From Lolium rigidum (Eukaryota > Streptophyta > Magnoliopsida > Poales > Poaceae), in assembly GCF_022539505.1 (NCBI RefSeq), contig NC_061510.1, positions 31,893,047 to 31,957,046 on the forward strand: a stretch of 64,000 nucleotides of DNA. The letters run 5' to 3'. Made by a program: the position numbers and the translations under genes. Below the pieces are notes generated by a model that searched no databases, was not told where the DNA came from, and saw nothing but the letters and a program-made list of their open reading frames with translations. Positions 34,576 to 45,921 of the stretch are shown here, piece by piece. Positions within the stretch are counted from its first letter, which is position 1, and the number at the start of each line of letters is the position of its first letter.

Positions 34576-34838
34576 AGGAATTAGGTATATGGATTTGTAA
34601 ATAGAAATTGAAATGATAATTGAAATTGAAATAAAATAAATTAGAATTAGGTATATGGATTTGTAAATAGAAATAGAAATGTTTAATGGAATGGAAATTG
34701 AAATTGAAATGGTAATTGAAATTGAAATGAAATAAATTAGAATTAGGTATATGGATTTGTAAATAGAAATAGAAATGTTTAATGGAATGGAAATTGAAAT
34801 TGAAATGGTAATTGAAATTGAAATGAAATAAATTAGAA
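34576..34838. repeat. ~96-bp tandem repeat in the CACTA 5' intron, copy C
   Basis: It is the same AT-rich repeat as in copy A (18667-18945), with GAATTAGGTATATGGATTTG starting each unit. It is nearly identical between copies, in line with recent common origin. Confidence 0.85.
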
Positions 34839-35182
34839 TTTTGTAGAAATGCATTTGTTTTATCAATTGATGAATTTGCATTGAATTTTTATTATTATTT
34901 TAACTAGGTCCCTAAGTGAGCACCTCGCGTGACGACCCCGGATCTTGCGGCGCATCTCTACGGCCGTCGACATCGCCGGTTGTTCGACTACTTCCTCTAC
35001 AGCCGAGGGTGAGCTGAATTGCCGACTCCCCCTCCGCATTTTTTATGTCATTAGATTTAATTTCTCCGTCAAGTCGCGTAACCTAGGTGTCAATTCCCGT
35101 CCGCAAGCGTTACGCGGATAAATATGCATTAGTGGTCAGCATATTTTGAACCGTAACGCTTGTGGCATTTACGGGACAGTCG

Positions 35183-35382
35183 CCGGACCCGTAGTTGGGT
35201 ACGTTTCCACGTTCTGCTCGGGTGCGAGACAGGATTTCGTCGGCGCCTCCCTGTTGTTCTCCGGATGCACATCCTCTCGGCTTTTGCCGAGACGTGTATC
35301 GGGAGAGCAGCGGGGAGGTGCTGCCGAAGTCCGTCTCGCACCCGAGCAGAACGTGGAGAACGTACCCAACTACGGGTCCGGG
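35183..35382. repeat. ~200-bp inverted repeat (hairpin) upstream of TNP2, copy C
   Basis: The left arm CCGGACCCGTAGTTGGGTAC pairs with the right arm GTACCCAACTACGGGTCCGG. Arms are near 100 bp with a few mismatches, and the centre is near 35284. It lies about 125 bp upstream of the TNP2 ATG at 35506. If transcribed as part of the TNP2 leader it would fold into a long stem. Confidence 0.85.
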
Positions 35383-35505
35383 GCTGCTAGGAGCCCACCT
35401 AGTAGAGATGTAGGTTGATGCACGCGTTTTCGCCGGTAGAAAAATAAAAATATGATGCATTCAATTTCATGCTACTATTTGTTGTTTGTCACGCAATAAA
35501 GCAGG

Positions 35506-38500
35506 ATGGCTGATAATGAGTGGATGTATAGTGGCCGTGTTAGTTCGACTCAAGTAACAGATGAATGGAAATGGAAGACCGATTTGTTAGTGAAGGAGTT
35601 AGCTCGTGGTTCGAAGGGGGTCGTTCGTCCCCGTTGCCCTTGCAGTGTACGCAGGAGGCGTCATCCTAAGGATATTCTAGAGATGACTAAACACCTTTGG
35701 TGGAATGGGTATATGCGTGACTACGACCCGCCGGTCGACTTTTCTCGGCACGAACGTGATAGAGGTGAGGTGATGCGGCAGCGGATCGATGGCAATGAGA
35801 ACGATGGCATCTTAAACTTGCTAGATGATCTTCGGGATGCTGACATGCCAGAGTTACCATGGGACGAACAGTCTGAACCGGAGGAACCGCCTGAACCGGA
35901 GGGACCGCCACAACCGGAGGAACTTCCAGAGGAGGAACCTGAGCCAACCGCGAGGGCCTTCATTGATATGAGGCCTCAGCTAGGAGGCCTCTATACCCGG
36001 GTGCAAAAATGTCTCAACTTGATGGCATCACGCAGTTGCTAGCCGACAAGTGCATGTTTGAGAGTACTCGAGCATCCTTTGAAAAGACTACGAACACGAT
36101 GAGGTAACATGTTGCCCGAAGGTCATTGCTTGCCCAAGACCATGTACGAAACGAAGAAAATCTTGAAAGCATTGAAAATGGATTATGTAACATATGATGT
36201 CCGTCCAAAACTTTGCCTTTTGTTTTGGAAAGACTATGCGGATGACAAGTACTCGTGCCAAGTGTGGTCACTCTAGGTATCATGAGGTAGATGTAGGCAA
36301 TGGTCGAAGAGGCGGACAAAAGTAGCCATAAAGATTCTTCGTTATCTCCCATTCATCAAAAGAATCCAGCGGCTTTACATGTTCGAGGAGACTGCCAGCG
36401 GATGACATGGCATAAGACCGGGATAAGATTGCAGGACGAGAAGAAACGGGTACCCATGGTACATCCATCCGATGGTCAATCATGGAAGCACTTCGATGAA
36501 AAGCACCCAAATGAGGCAAGTGAGGCTCGGAATGTTAGAATTGCGATAGCAACCGATGGATTCAACCCATATGGTATGTCGACCGCCGCGTATAGCTGCT
36601 GGCCCGTGTTTGTTATTCCGCTCAATCTCCCTCCCGGAGTCGTAATGCAAAGGAAGAACATATTCTTGTCGATGATCCTTCCAGGGCCCGAATATCCAGG
36701 GAAGAAATTGAGTGTCTTAATGCAACCACTTGTGGATGATTTGCACCACTCGTGGCATCACGGTACATTGACATACGACCGAGCCTCAAAGAGAAACTTC
36801 ATCATGAAAGTTTGGTTCCACTATTCGATGCATGACCTACCCGGTACGCCCTATTCTGTGGGCATAGTACAGCTGGTAAGTTTCCATGCCCAAGTGTGCG
36901 AGCACGAACTAGAATTCGAGCACCTAAAAGCTCGGACACAAATATGTTGCCTTTGACAAACACCGCAAGTTCCTCGATCCAGGGCATCGGTTCAGATCCG
37001 ACAAGAAGAACTTCACGAAAGGCGTAGTTCCGCTTGAACATAAAGAAATACCAAAGTTCGATGGTGCAACTGTTGATGCTCGAGCTACGTGCTCTCCGAC
37101 CTAGTAAGGAACCCGGCCACCAATTTGAGGGATATGGTAAAACGCACAAGCTCGGACTCACATAGCGGGCATAACGGAGCTCGAGTATTACAAGGACCTT
37201 GAACTTCCCCATAATATCGATATGATGCACACCGAAAAGAATTGCGGGGAGGCATTCCTTAACACCTCGCCGCAACATACCGGGCAAGTCAAGGGATAAT
37301 GTTTCAGCTAGAGTCGATATTGAGGAGATATGCGACAGGGTGGCTCTACACATGCAGCCTCCCGAGGGCAATCGAAAAGGTTGGTTAAAGCCGCATGCCA
37401 AGTACTTGTCTTGATAGCGCCGACAAGAAGGAGGCATTTACGTGGCTCAAATATGACGTGATGTTCCCCGATGGTTATTGTTCGAATATGAGTAAGGGAG
37501 TCAATCTTGCTACGGGAAAAATAAACGGGCTCAAGAGTCACGACTATCATATATGGATTGAGCGGCTGATGCCGGTGATGCTTCGAGGGTATCTCCCCGA
37601 TCATGTCCGGCGAGTGCTTGCGGAGGTGAGCCATTTTTTCCGCACGGTCCGTGCTAGCGGATATGTACCGAGGTGATTGAGAAGCTGCGAAGCAAGTGCC
37701 GGACATGCTATGCAAGTTAGAGATGATATTCCCCCCGGGCTTCTTCACTCCGATGTTACATCTCATCGTGCATCTCGCCAACGAGGCACTCTTGGGGGGA
37801 CCGGTGCGATATCGTTGGCAGTTTTGTATTGAGAGGGAGTTCAAGTATATTCGGTACAAATGTGGAAACAAAAATAAGATTGAAGCATGCATAGCTGAGG
37901 CAACTCTCCTCCATGAGATGGCGGACGCCACGATAATGTACTATGCCAATGATGTGCCCACTAAGCATAACCCGGTCGCTCGGTACAATTCCGACGAGCC
38001 CAAGCGTGACCCAAAGCTCTTGCTCTTCCAATATCCCGGTGGCAAGGCCGGTGCCTCAAAAGTGGAGAACATTTCGCCGTAAGAGAAGGATTGCATAATG
38101 CTTTACGTGCTTATGAACATGGATGAAGTGGTCGATTTCATGAGGTAAAATGATGAACCAATTACTTTGCAACCGAGTAACTTGGTTTTGGTCTAATACG
38201 TATTTTCTCCTTTCAGCCAATTCCATGATGAAATGTGGTCAGGAAGAAATGGTCCCACTCCCACGCAGTGGTACACTCTTCTGAAAGAGGGTGCCCCGCC
38301 CTTAAATAAAAGCTTCGTGAACTGGTTCTATGAAAAAGTAATTTCTCAAATGTTCCTCTTACTTTGCAATCCGTGACTTGTCTTATTACACGTAACTAAT
38401 GCACGAGAATAATCTGAACTAAACTTGTAGGGAGCTGATCCCAACGTTGAGATGACAGACGAGTTGAGATGCGTTTCCCGGGTTTTAACCGTAGAGTCCA

Positions 38501-39226
38501 TACGCATGAGAAGTATGATGTAAATGGGTATCGCTTCCATACGGAGTTTCACCGGAAGAACCGGCCTAATGCAAAAACAATAAATACCGGGGTCTACACC
38601 CGCGGAGCCGATGATCTTGATTACTATGGAAGGTTACAAAAGGTATACGAGTTGACGTTCAACAACGCAAACATAGAACTCAAGCTCTTTGTGTTCAAAT
38701 GCCACTCGGTTTGACCCACACGGTGGAATGAGAAGCACCCCTCCATTGGTTTAGTTGAAGTTAGGCCTACAACCACCTACGAGCGGATCCGACGTCTATG
38801 TTGTGGCTCACCAAACCAAGCAAGTTTATTATTTGTCCTACCCATGTCGGAATGAGGAACTCATGGGCTGGGAAGTCGTGTTCCGAGTATCGCCACATGG
38901 TAAGCTACCCATCCCCTCCGAGGACGATTACAACAACATTGACCCGGTAACATATGAGGGAATTTTCTATCAAGAGGAAGAGCAGTTCGGGGACCTTCAA
39001 ATAGACATAGGTCTTCAGGAGCTCCACAACGATGTACAAGTGCGTGGTGAGACCGTGGTGGACCTGAAGGACATAGCTATGCTCACCAAGCGCAATGCGA
39101 ACAAAGACAACATTGTCGAGACTCAACCGGAACCCAATGCCGACCATGAATACTCATATGATACTCGATTTTGATAGTGAGGCTGAGAACCCAATGCCTA
39201 GAGATGAGAGTGGTGATGAATGGTGA
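35506..39226 (+). pseudogene. TNP2-type CACTA transposase gene, copy C, frameshifted
   Basis: The first exon frame is open for 178 codons from MADNEWMYSGRVSSTQVTDE through MTKHLWWNGYMRDYDPPVD to a Glu/Pro-rich stretch (EEPPEPEGPPQPEELP). The core follows with acidic residues in ATDGFNPYG (codon at 36555) and LPHNIDMMHTEKN (37219). A DUF4218-like part lies at about 37560-38082 (FYTPML-type region, VHLANEALLGGPVRYRWQF) and a DUF4216-like part at about 38450-39174. Frame breaks fall near 36020, 36090, 36930, 37075, 37270 and 38703, mostly at positions where copy B reads CAG or CTG. The best reading is a once complete transposase gene whose real integrity cannot be judged from this assembly. Confidence 0.85.
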
Positions 39227-39234
39227 GGGTCTTT

Positions 39235-39368
39235 TATGCTTAGTACCTACATTATCATTATGCTTAATACATACATTTGTCATTATGCTTAGTACCTACA
39301 TTGTCATTATGCTTAGTACCTACATTTTTCATTATGCTTAGTACCTACATTTGTCATTATGCTTAGTG
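39235..39368. repeat. 27-bp tandem repeat between the CACTA genes, copy C
   Basis: It is the same TATGCTTAGTACCTACATT array as at 30377-30508, with about five units. Confidence 0.85.
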
Positions 39369-39431
39369 TTTACTCATTTTCAACATGCTTATTAATTATT
39401 TTCTCTTTTCTTATGCAGGTAATTGCCCAAT

Positions 39432-41832
39432 ATGAGCGGACGGAAGGCATCATCGAGCTCCTTGCTTGATCAGATGCATCAGCGGAAGCCAGGGCCGGGT
39501 GCTTCCGGACGGAGTGGAAGACCCATTGTTCCCACCCGGCGTTACGAAGACGCGTGACGGAGGACGGGGAGGACGAGGGGGTGGACGAGCCGGAGGACGA
39601 GGGGAGGACGAGGCTGGAGGACGAGGGGGGGATGCACAGCTCCTTCTAGCTGACATTCCCTCTGCTTCTGGCTCAGTGGCTTCACAGTCTATGGACGAGG
39701 AGGAGGACACTAGGGAGGAGGAGGAGGAGGAGTCTAGGGACGAGGAGGCTTCGACGGAGATGGCTCCGAAGAAGTTACGGATTCGTGGGGAAGCGCAGGT
39801 TCCCGATGAGAGTAAGGAACCTGCTACGGAGGATGACAAGTGGCTCCTTGTCCCGGGAACTATAGAGTAAGTAGTAAGGTGATTTCATTTTTGTTATGAC
39901 ACTTAGCATTTTTCTAATGTTTGATAATTGTGCGAGAAATTTCACATATACGGGGAAGAATGTCCGCGTGCCGGGGAGTCCGATTGGAGCTGCTATTAGG
40001 AAGTGCGGCCGGGGATGTACACTCCGGTCCTTGGAGGCGAGTCCAAGCTAGCCTACACTTGGGAAGACTTTGAGATAGCGCCTTACCCTAGCTTTACTTC
40101 CGCCGCCGACGCCGTGATCAAGAAGTTTTGGGTACGTAATGCATACTCTTTGGGTTTCGTTCATATGTAGTTGATTACCCCACCATGATAACTCATGCCT
40201 CTCACACTTTCCGTTATGCTTGATTGCGGCGCAATTATAGGGTGGCGACCGAGCATAAGGAGAGGGCGGACGTGATCCTCCGTAACATGTGTCGGAAGTT
40301 GACACGGCAGCAGTGGTACAACCCGGAGGATCACGTGCATCGGCCACTTCTATGCCGAGCAGGGCGTAAGGTACACAAAGCCCGAGATTGTGAAGGGACT
40401 CGCCCCGGCTATGACGATAGAGGACTTCATGTTGGTAAGTAATTGTCAATGCGATTCTATGTACTTCGGCTAACTTGCAACTATATTGTTTGTTCTTCAA
40501 ATGAGTTTTGATTTTGCGAGTTGTACCACATTGGGTCGATAATAAGAGGGCCGCCTTCATGGAGTTGGTCAAGAATTGGGTCGGCGAAAACCCCGATTTC
40601 AAGGCCGTGAGCGACCGGAACAAGGCCAACCGTGGGAATCGGGGAACACACAGGTGCGGGGAGCAGCAGCACCGATCGCTATCGGGACCGTTCGGTACAT
40701 ACAAAAATGGAACAAGCTGCATTTTTTGATTTTCGATGATATGCATAACATTTGTTTTGTGATGCAGGGGAAGAAGCTCGGGAGGGAAGTTGGTCGGATG
40801 GAAGCGTGGACACACATGAAGGTGGTGACGCCGGGTCCGAACGAGCCTCGGCCCGCGCCCGAGATGTACTACGGCAAGGCCAAAGAGAGCAAGGAAAAAT
40901 ATCGCGAGGAGTACGCCAAGCTCCATCCGAGAGGTGGAGGACCCTATGACCGAGCCGGTCGACGAGGTGGCGATGATGCCGGCGGGGTGCGGCCAGCCGC
41001 ATGGACGTCCCGCCCGCCTTGCCGGGGGTTTCAAGCCTCGGAGGAACTTCACGCAGATCAAGGCTACCCTCCCTCCCGGCAGCCTACGCTACCTCCTCGC
41101 GGACTACATGCCGTTCTCGGGTAGAGGTAGATGTAAGTCATCCACACTTTCATCCTCTCGTTTTGACTCTTGTTCCCGAATGGCTATGTTGATGAGACAC
41201 ATTATTTCTGAAATTGTAGACTCAGCTCGAGGAGGCCTATGAACTAGCTTACGAGGAGTATCTCGAGAAGATTAAGGAGCATGACCTTGTGAGAGATGCC
41301 TATGCCCGGTGGACGAGCAACCGGATGGCGGTAAGTTTCAATCTCTATGGTTGCAAAACATCTTAAGTCCCCATGTTTGAATCCGAGCTATCTCTTCCGT
41401 TTCTTACGAGTTTCACTCGGTTCATGATGACCGGAGTGCGAGAGGAACCACTCCCGAGCCGCCTCATCCGGGGCCGACGCCGGTGTTCCCGTCCAAGGAG
41501 GAGTTCTATTGCATGTACAAGCGTCGGCGTCGGCTTGACCCCGGTAAGTTGCTAACTTGGCTAAGTTGCTAACTTGGTGTTACATGGCTAAGTTGCTAAC
41601 TCCCTCCAACATGTAGGGATTGGGAGAATCCGGGAACGACACTCCTTGTGGTACGCCGATGCACCCCGGTCGCCATTCTCCTCGGTGCTTCGCCGAACCT
41701 CGGCATGGTTACGCTTCCGGTGGCTCTCGTCGTGGTTCTACCTCCCCGAGCACCGTCGAAGTATTCCAGCCTCGCTTCACCCAAGCGGAGCTAGATGAGT
41801 ACTCGGGTCCGCCGGGTGGTGCACCACCATAG
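39432..41832 (+). pseudogene. TNPA-like second CACTA gene, copy C
   Basis: The order matches copy B: MSGRKASSSSLLDQMHQRKP, an acidic repeat tract (39560-39631, shorter than in B), exons with GKNVRVPGSPIG, RNYRVATEHKERADVILRNM and KLGREVGRMEAWTHMKVV, and a C-terminal part (FTQAELDEYSGPPGGAPP) ending at a stop at 41832. Here that C-terminus stays open, whereas copy B has extra bases at GCTAGAGATGAG. Splice-acceptor CAGs seen in copy B read CGAG here (for example at 39932 and 40518), which would abolish two introns if real. This again suggests base-calling error at CAG. Confidence 0.75.
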
Positions 41833-42084
41833 TTTCTACATTGTACTAGCACATGATGACACACTCCATCTTTGTAGTGGATCCCGTGTATGTACCATGG
41901 TCTTGTATGCTATATTTGTGCTATTTGTGAGATTTGATGCTATATTTGTGAGATTTGGTGTTATACGGTGATATCTTTGTGCTCTATGGTGCTATATAAT
42001 GTTACTGGATATTCAATGCTATAATATGTGCGATTTTCTGAGCAAATTGAGCCAAAATGGCAAAAATCCGAAAAAACCTGGGTC

Positions 42085-42533
42085 GGCTGTGCCGACGGTG
42101 TCACCGTCGGCACGAGCCCATAGCTGTGCCAAATGGCGAGGTCCGTGCCGACGGTGACACCGTCGGCACAGCCCGGCCCAGGTTTCGCGCGTTTTCCAGT
42201 TTGAATGCCGCCGTTTTGCCGCCGGTTCCGGGAAAAAAAAAGCAAAGCGTGCCGACGGTTACACCGTCGGCACAGCTGGGGACGTTGACGGCAGCCCCCG
42301 TGACGGCTGGTTGGCTCTGCCGACGATGCGCCGGCCGACGGCCACCGTCCAGCCGTCGGCGTAGGACTGTGCCGACGGTGACCTGCTACGCCGACGGTGA
42401 GCGCACCGCCCCCGACGCGATCTGTGCCGACGTGAAGACGCCGACGGTCACCGTCGGCAGAGACGGTGCCGACGGTGCTCCACCCTGTGCCGACGGTGCG
42501 GGGCCGTCGGCGCACCCCGTGTCTCCCGTAGTG
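42085..42533. repeat. CACTA right subterminal repeats and terminal inverted repeat, copy C
   Basis: It repeats the arrangement at 33306-33762: multiple GTGCCGACGG/CCGTCGGCAC palindromes, then the end GTGTCTCCCGTAGTG at 42533. Small differences from copy B include GGCACGAGCCCA for GGCACAGGCCCA. Confidence 0.9.
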
Positions 42534-42876
42534 TGCATATTACTATATGCATGTACGTACATAATGTCTGGTCAAAGTTAAGTGTTACAAAGTTTGATTG
42601 ATATATAGAAAAATGTTTCAACGTCTATGATATATTTAGCTAAATATTATGCTAAGTTTTGCTTTGACTAACCTTTATATATCCATGGAGTAATACGAAA
42701 TAGAGGGAGCATCTCAAGAGTACTAAGCAGTCGGTAAGGACTACCGTGTATGACTCGTAGATCCACAAAGAGTTTTGCAAGATTTAACTACGTAAAGAAA
42801 TTCATACCCGCCTTGGAAATGAAGGCGTTAATATGAAAAGGAGTATGCTGACGGCCTGGCCATCGACTTAATGGAC
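42534..42876. repeat. Duplicated 343-bp right flank, second copy
   Basis: It is the counterpart of 33763-34105. After GGAC at 42876 it continues into sequence not present at the first copy, so this second copy is probably in its original context and the first is the duplicate. Confidence 0.9.
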
Positions 42877-43777
42877 AGAGATATGCAACGGCAACGCCAA
42901 CACAGCCCTATGCCGACAACCCTCCACCATGGCCATCGGCACACACCTAATGTCGTCAGACGACCGCTAGTCGGTAGGACGCCAGGGTTGCGCCTTTTGC
43001 CAACGGCCTCGTTAAGCCAACGGTTGCCCTCGACATATCTCCAAATATACCGACAACTGAGCTATGCCGACGGCTACATATCTGATGGCCCGGGTAATAG
43101 CCGTCGGCATATCATCCCTGCAGTCTCCGTCGCACCATGTACGCGCTCATCTCACCAATCCCTTACGTTGACAGGCAGCCTTTTCCTTTTACATCTCATC
43201 GTCACCAGCTATGAGCAAAGATAAGCTAAAGCTGGACATGCGATGTGACTCGTGCAATTCACGTACGTACACATTCCACTACCGCATTGTTTCGCTTCTT
43301 TCGTCCAACAAAATTAACCCGACCTGTCGCCAAGCAAAACTTCCCGTTCCATGCTTGCCTGGTGCTTGGTCTTAAAATTTTGGTCGTAGTAGCGACACGA
43401 CCAACCAGGCCGATGATTCGTGCAAACAGTGGCACCACTGGAGGGAGAAATGCTTTTGCCATATGCAAGGAAGGACGATCTCATGCATGTTTGTACCGTC
43501 GATTTACTGCTTTAAAATTCATACCACACCATCCCGTCAAGTTTCGTTGAATTTCAACGCATAAGGGTTGCTACGGATCAGTCCACGGACAGTCGCGCCT
43601 CCACACCACTGGCTGTCATCCAAAGTGCAACAGATTATTTATTTATTTATAATTTTTATTTATTACAGAAGAGGAAGATTGATATGAGCCCGACAGATCG
43701 AGAATCAAGATCCGTGAACAGATCATGCCCTAGGAAACCATTTTTTAATCATCGCGCGAATTAATCAAATCTAGCTA
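42877..43777. repeat. Older CACTA-like relic and unassigned low-copy sequence
   Basis: Motifs TATGCCGACGGCTACATATC and TAGCCGTCGGCATATC (43073-43110), and ATGCCGACAACCC with CCATCGGCAC (42910-42945), look like subterminal repeats of a different CACTA family. The TGCTGACGGCC at the end of the duplicated flank fits the same family. From about 43200 to 43777 I see no recognised element, gene or strong ORF. Confidence 0.45.
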
Positions 43778-43828
43778 GCAGCTCAAAACATTCCCCCCCG
43801 GAGGGAATAATGCTTCACGGCACATGCA
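43778..43828. repeat. 51-bp source of the inverted filler
   Basis: GCAGCTCAAAACATTCCC to CGGCACATGCA is the exact reverse complement of 34108-34158. It lies 901 bp beyond the end of the second flank copy. Confidence 0.9.
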
Positions 43829-44296
43829 GCATGGAGGACCCCTGGGTCCTCGCCAGCCGGAAGCTTCTAGCTCATTTTTAAGGTAGTTTCAGTGTCTTCT
43901 TCGGGATGGTGAGACGGCGGCAGGATCCTAAAATCGGAATAAGGGCCTCCAGCCATATCCCCTCTTTGACAGTCGCTTATCGCCGATGGAGGGTGTGTGT
44001 GGAGTTGTATTCCTGATGGATACCTGAGATTTAGTCGATGTTCGTGTTTGTTGGTATGGTTGCAGGTATGACTCAATCTCCCAATCTACAATTTATCACC
44101 TTTGGTCATGCATGGTTGCTGCTCTGGTGCAGTGATACTTCGAGGTCTAGTATAGCAAGCTCTACTGCGAAAAGGTTTACCCGACTCCGGTGAGGAAGGG
44201 GCGACGACAGCGTGCCATCGGCTCGCTCCAATGTGTAGTCGTTGTTAGGTGGTCCGCATACCTATTTATAATTTTAATTAACTTTGGGATCCTTTG
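43829..44296. other. Unassigned intergenic sequence
   Basis: About 470 bp without recognised repeats or a convincing ORF. It may be low-copy sequence between older transposons. Confidence 0.3.
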
Positions 44297-45340
44297 TACT
44301 CTCTCCATTTCAGTTTTTTTTTTTTGAGGAAACCACGCATTACCATTAATATAAGATTTGGGAATTACAGCAGACGTGGCACAACTCTGGAAGAGTCCAG
44401 ACTCCAGACCACAACACACACAGAAATTTGCACAAAGGACCCCAGAAATAAGAAAATTACAACAAACGCCCTCGGAATCCCTGAGCACCACCACACGGCT
44501 TCCGTCCCCAACCTCCGTCGTCGCCGCCGGAGAGAAGGAAGATGGACAATACAAGATCCCAGCACAGAGGAGATACCATCGGAGACCTGCTCCTTTGTGG
44601 ACCTCAATAGAAGCGTGCTGCGAACAGCACCGCCTATACCTTTGGGGCTTGTCGGCCGGGGAAACTCCCCGTCACTCCTCCGCGCATGGCCTCGCTGCCT
44701 CCCGTCGACGTCGTCGAGGAAGAACACCGTCGCCACATCCTTCACACCGCGCATCCCGCTCCTGTGAAGCAGCCGCCTGGACGAAGCCGACGCACGCCGC
44801 CGGCCATCTCCAAAACACTTCTCCCCCGATTCCCGAGCGGTGCTGGAGCCAAACCGCCGCGGGAGCAGCAGATCAGTGAGAACAAAATCCCAACGCGGCG
44901 ATGCCACAGCTGCTTCGACACCGCCGCCAGGGCACAACGCCCGCACGTCAGGATTTCGGATCCCAACGGCGGAGACTTTATTCGCCGCCACCGGAAGACC
45001 GGCGGCACGCACACCTATCCCACACCTATTTACATGCCGGAGACGAAGATCCTGGGTCCCCCCACCCTCCCGCCGCCGAGGCGACCGCCGGAGGGCAGAG
45101 AGACCCAAGATCTCCATTTCAGTTTAATAGGCACACGCGTAGTTTAAGAAATACTTTAACCATGAATTTGGTTGAAGAAATATGAACTATATACTATAAA
45201 ATTTATACGAATGAAAATTCTTATAAATATGAATCCAATATTACAATTTTTATAACATGTTCATGTTTTGTTGATCAAATTAGTGATCAAAGTTTTTCTT
45301 AAACTACCGTGTGTGTATGGTAAATTGAACGGGAGGGGTA
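44297..45340. mobile_element. Stowaway-like MITE, split by a retroposon
   Basis: Left end TACTCTCTCCATTTCAGTTT and right end TAAATTGAACGGGAGGGGTA form degenerate inverted repeats of the Stowaway (Tc1/mariner) kind with TA at both borders. Without the nested insertion and its duplicated target the MITE would be about 235 bp. The inner part from 45126 is AT-rich, as expected. Confidence 0.7.
44317..45110 (-). mobile_element. Poly-A retroposon (LINE-derived or similar), minus strand, 15-bp TSD
   Basis: The insertion is flanked by the perfect 15-bp repeat TCTCCATTTCAGTTT at 44302-44316 and 45111-45125. On the minus strand it ends in a poly-A run (12 T from 44314 on the plus strand). These are hallmarks of LINE-mediated retroposition. 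The body is GC-rich and holds a 250-codon minus-strand frame (44365-45117) that begins inside the TSD and shows no endonuclease or reverse transcriptase motif; I do not treat it as a gene. It could be a LINE 5' region with a tail, or a retroposed transcript. Confidence 0.75.
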
Positions 45341-45512
45341 CTACAATTGATGATTATTAATTAATAGATCAGTTGACTTTTTCGCAAAAGTAATTAAACT
45401 TTTATGGATTTAACGAACTTGAAGAAAATTGTTAAACATAAATAACATCAAATCTGCTAAAAAACATCAAATTGGTATATTATATATAATACTACATTTC
45501 AAAACAGAACTA
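45341..45512. other. Unassigned AT-rich sequence
   Basis: Short AT-rich stretch between two MITEs; nothing recognised. Confidence 0.3.
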
Positions 45513-45523
45513 GTGATGCTAAT

Positions 45524-45910
45524 GGAGGTGGCGTTTTGGCTCATAGGAGCAAATGCTCCTATTATACAAAATAATTAAAAATTAATTTTAAAAATATCAA
45601 AAAAAATTAACATAATTTTTTTGGTGTACATCCTAGCATTCTATGTTCGTACACAAGTTTTCGTGAGAAAACAACATTTTGTATGATGTGTACAAAAAAG
45701 AAAAAAAATGTGTTGTGCGTAGCCGTGTTACATCATCAAAATTTGTCTTTTTTACAGGAGCCACATAATTTTTTTTTCTTTTTTTGAAAATTGTACCAAC
45801 ATAAAATGTCTAGATGTACACGTACAAATTTAGTTTAAATTTTTTTGGCACTTTGAAATGTGGACTCACACAATGAGAGCAAATGCTCCTATGAGCTAAA
45901 GTGCATTTCC
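45524..45910. mobile_element. Mutator-like MITE, 387 bp, 11-bp TSD
   Basis: The ends GGAGGTGGCGTTTTGGCTCA and, on the complement of the right end, GGAAATGCACTTTAGCTCAT are imperfect inverted repeats sharing GCTCATAGGAGCA. The flanks are the perfect direct repeat GTGATGCTAAT at 45513-45523 and 45911-45921. A G-starting TIR with a TSD of 9-11 bp suggests a Mutator-type non-autonomous element. There is no coding capacity. Confidence 0.7.
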
Positions 45911-45921
45911 GTGATGCTAAT

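Larger units (their letters stand above)
34159..42533 (+). mobile_element. CACTA transposon, copy C (lacks 5' terminus; right end intact)
   Basis: It starts inside the GC-rich leader (equivalent to about 18275 in copy A). It then contains the 5' tandem-repeat intron, the complete hairpin, the TNP2 gene, the TNPA-like gene, subterminal repeats and the right end GTGTCTCCCGTAGTG at 42533. It is the most complete copy in the window. The left subterminal region and TIR are missing, so it could not transpose by itself as assembled. Confidence 0.9.

Noticed and set aside
44365..45117. 250-codon minus-strand ORF as a host gene
   Set aside because: It starts within the target site duplication of a poly-A retroposon and shows no recognised domain.
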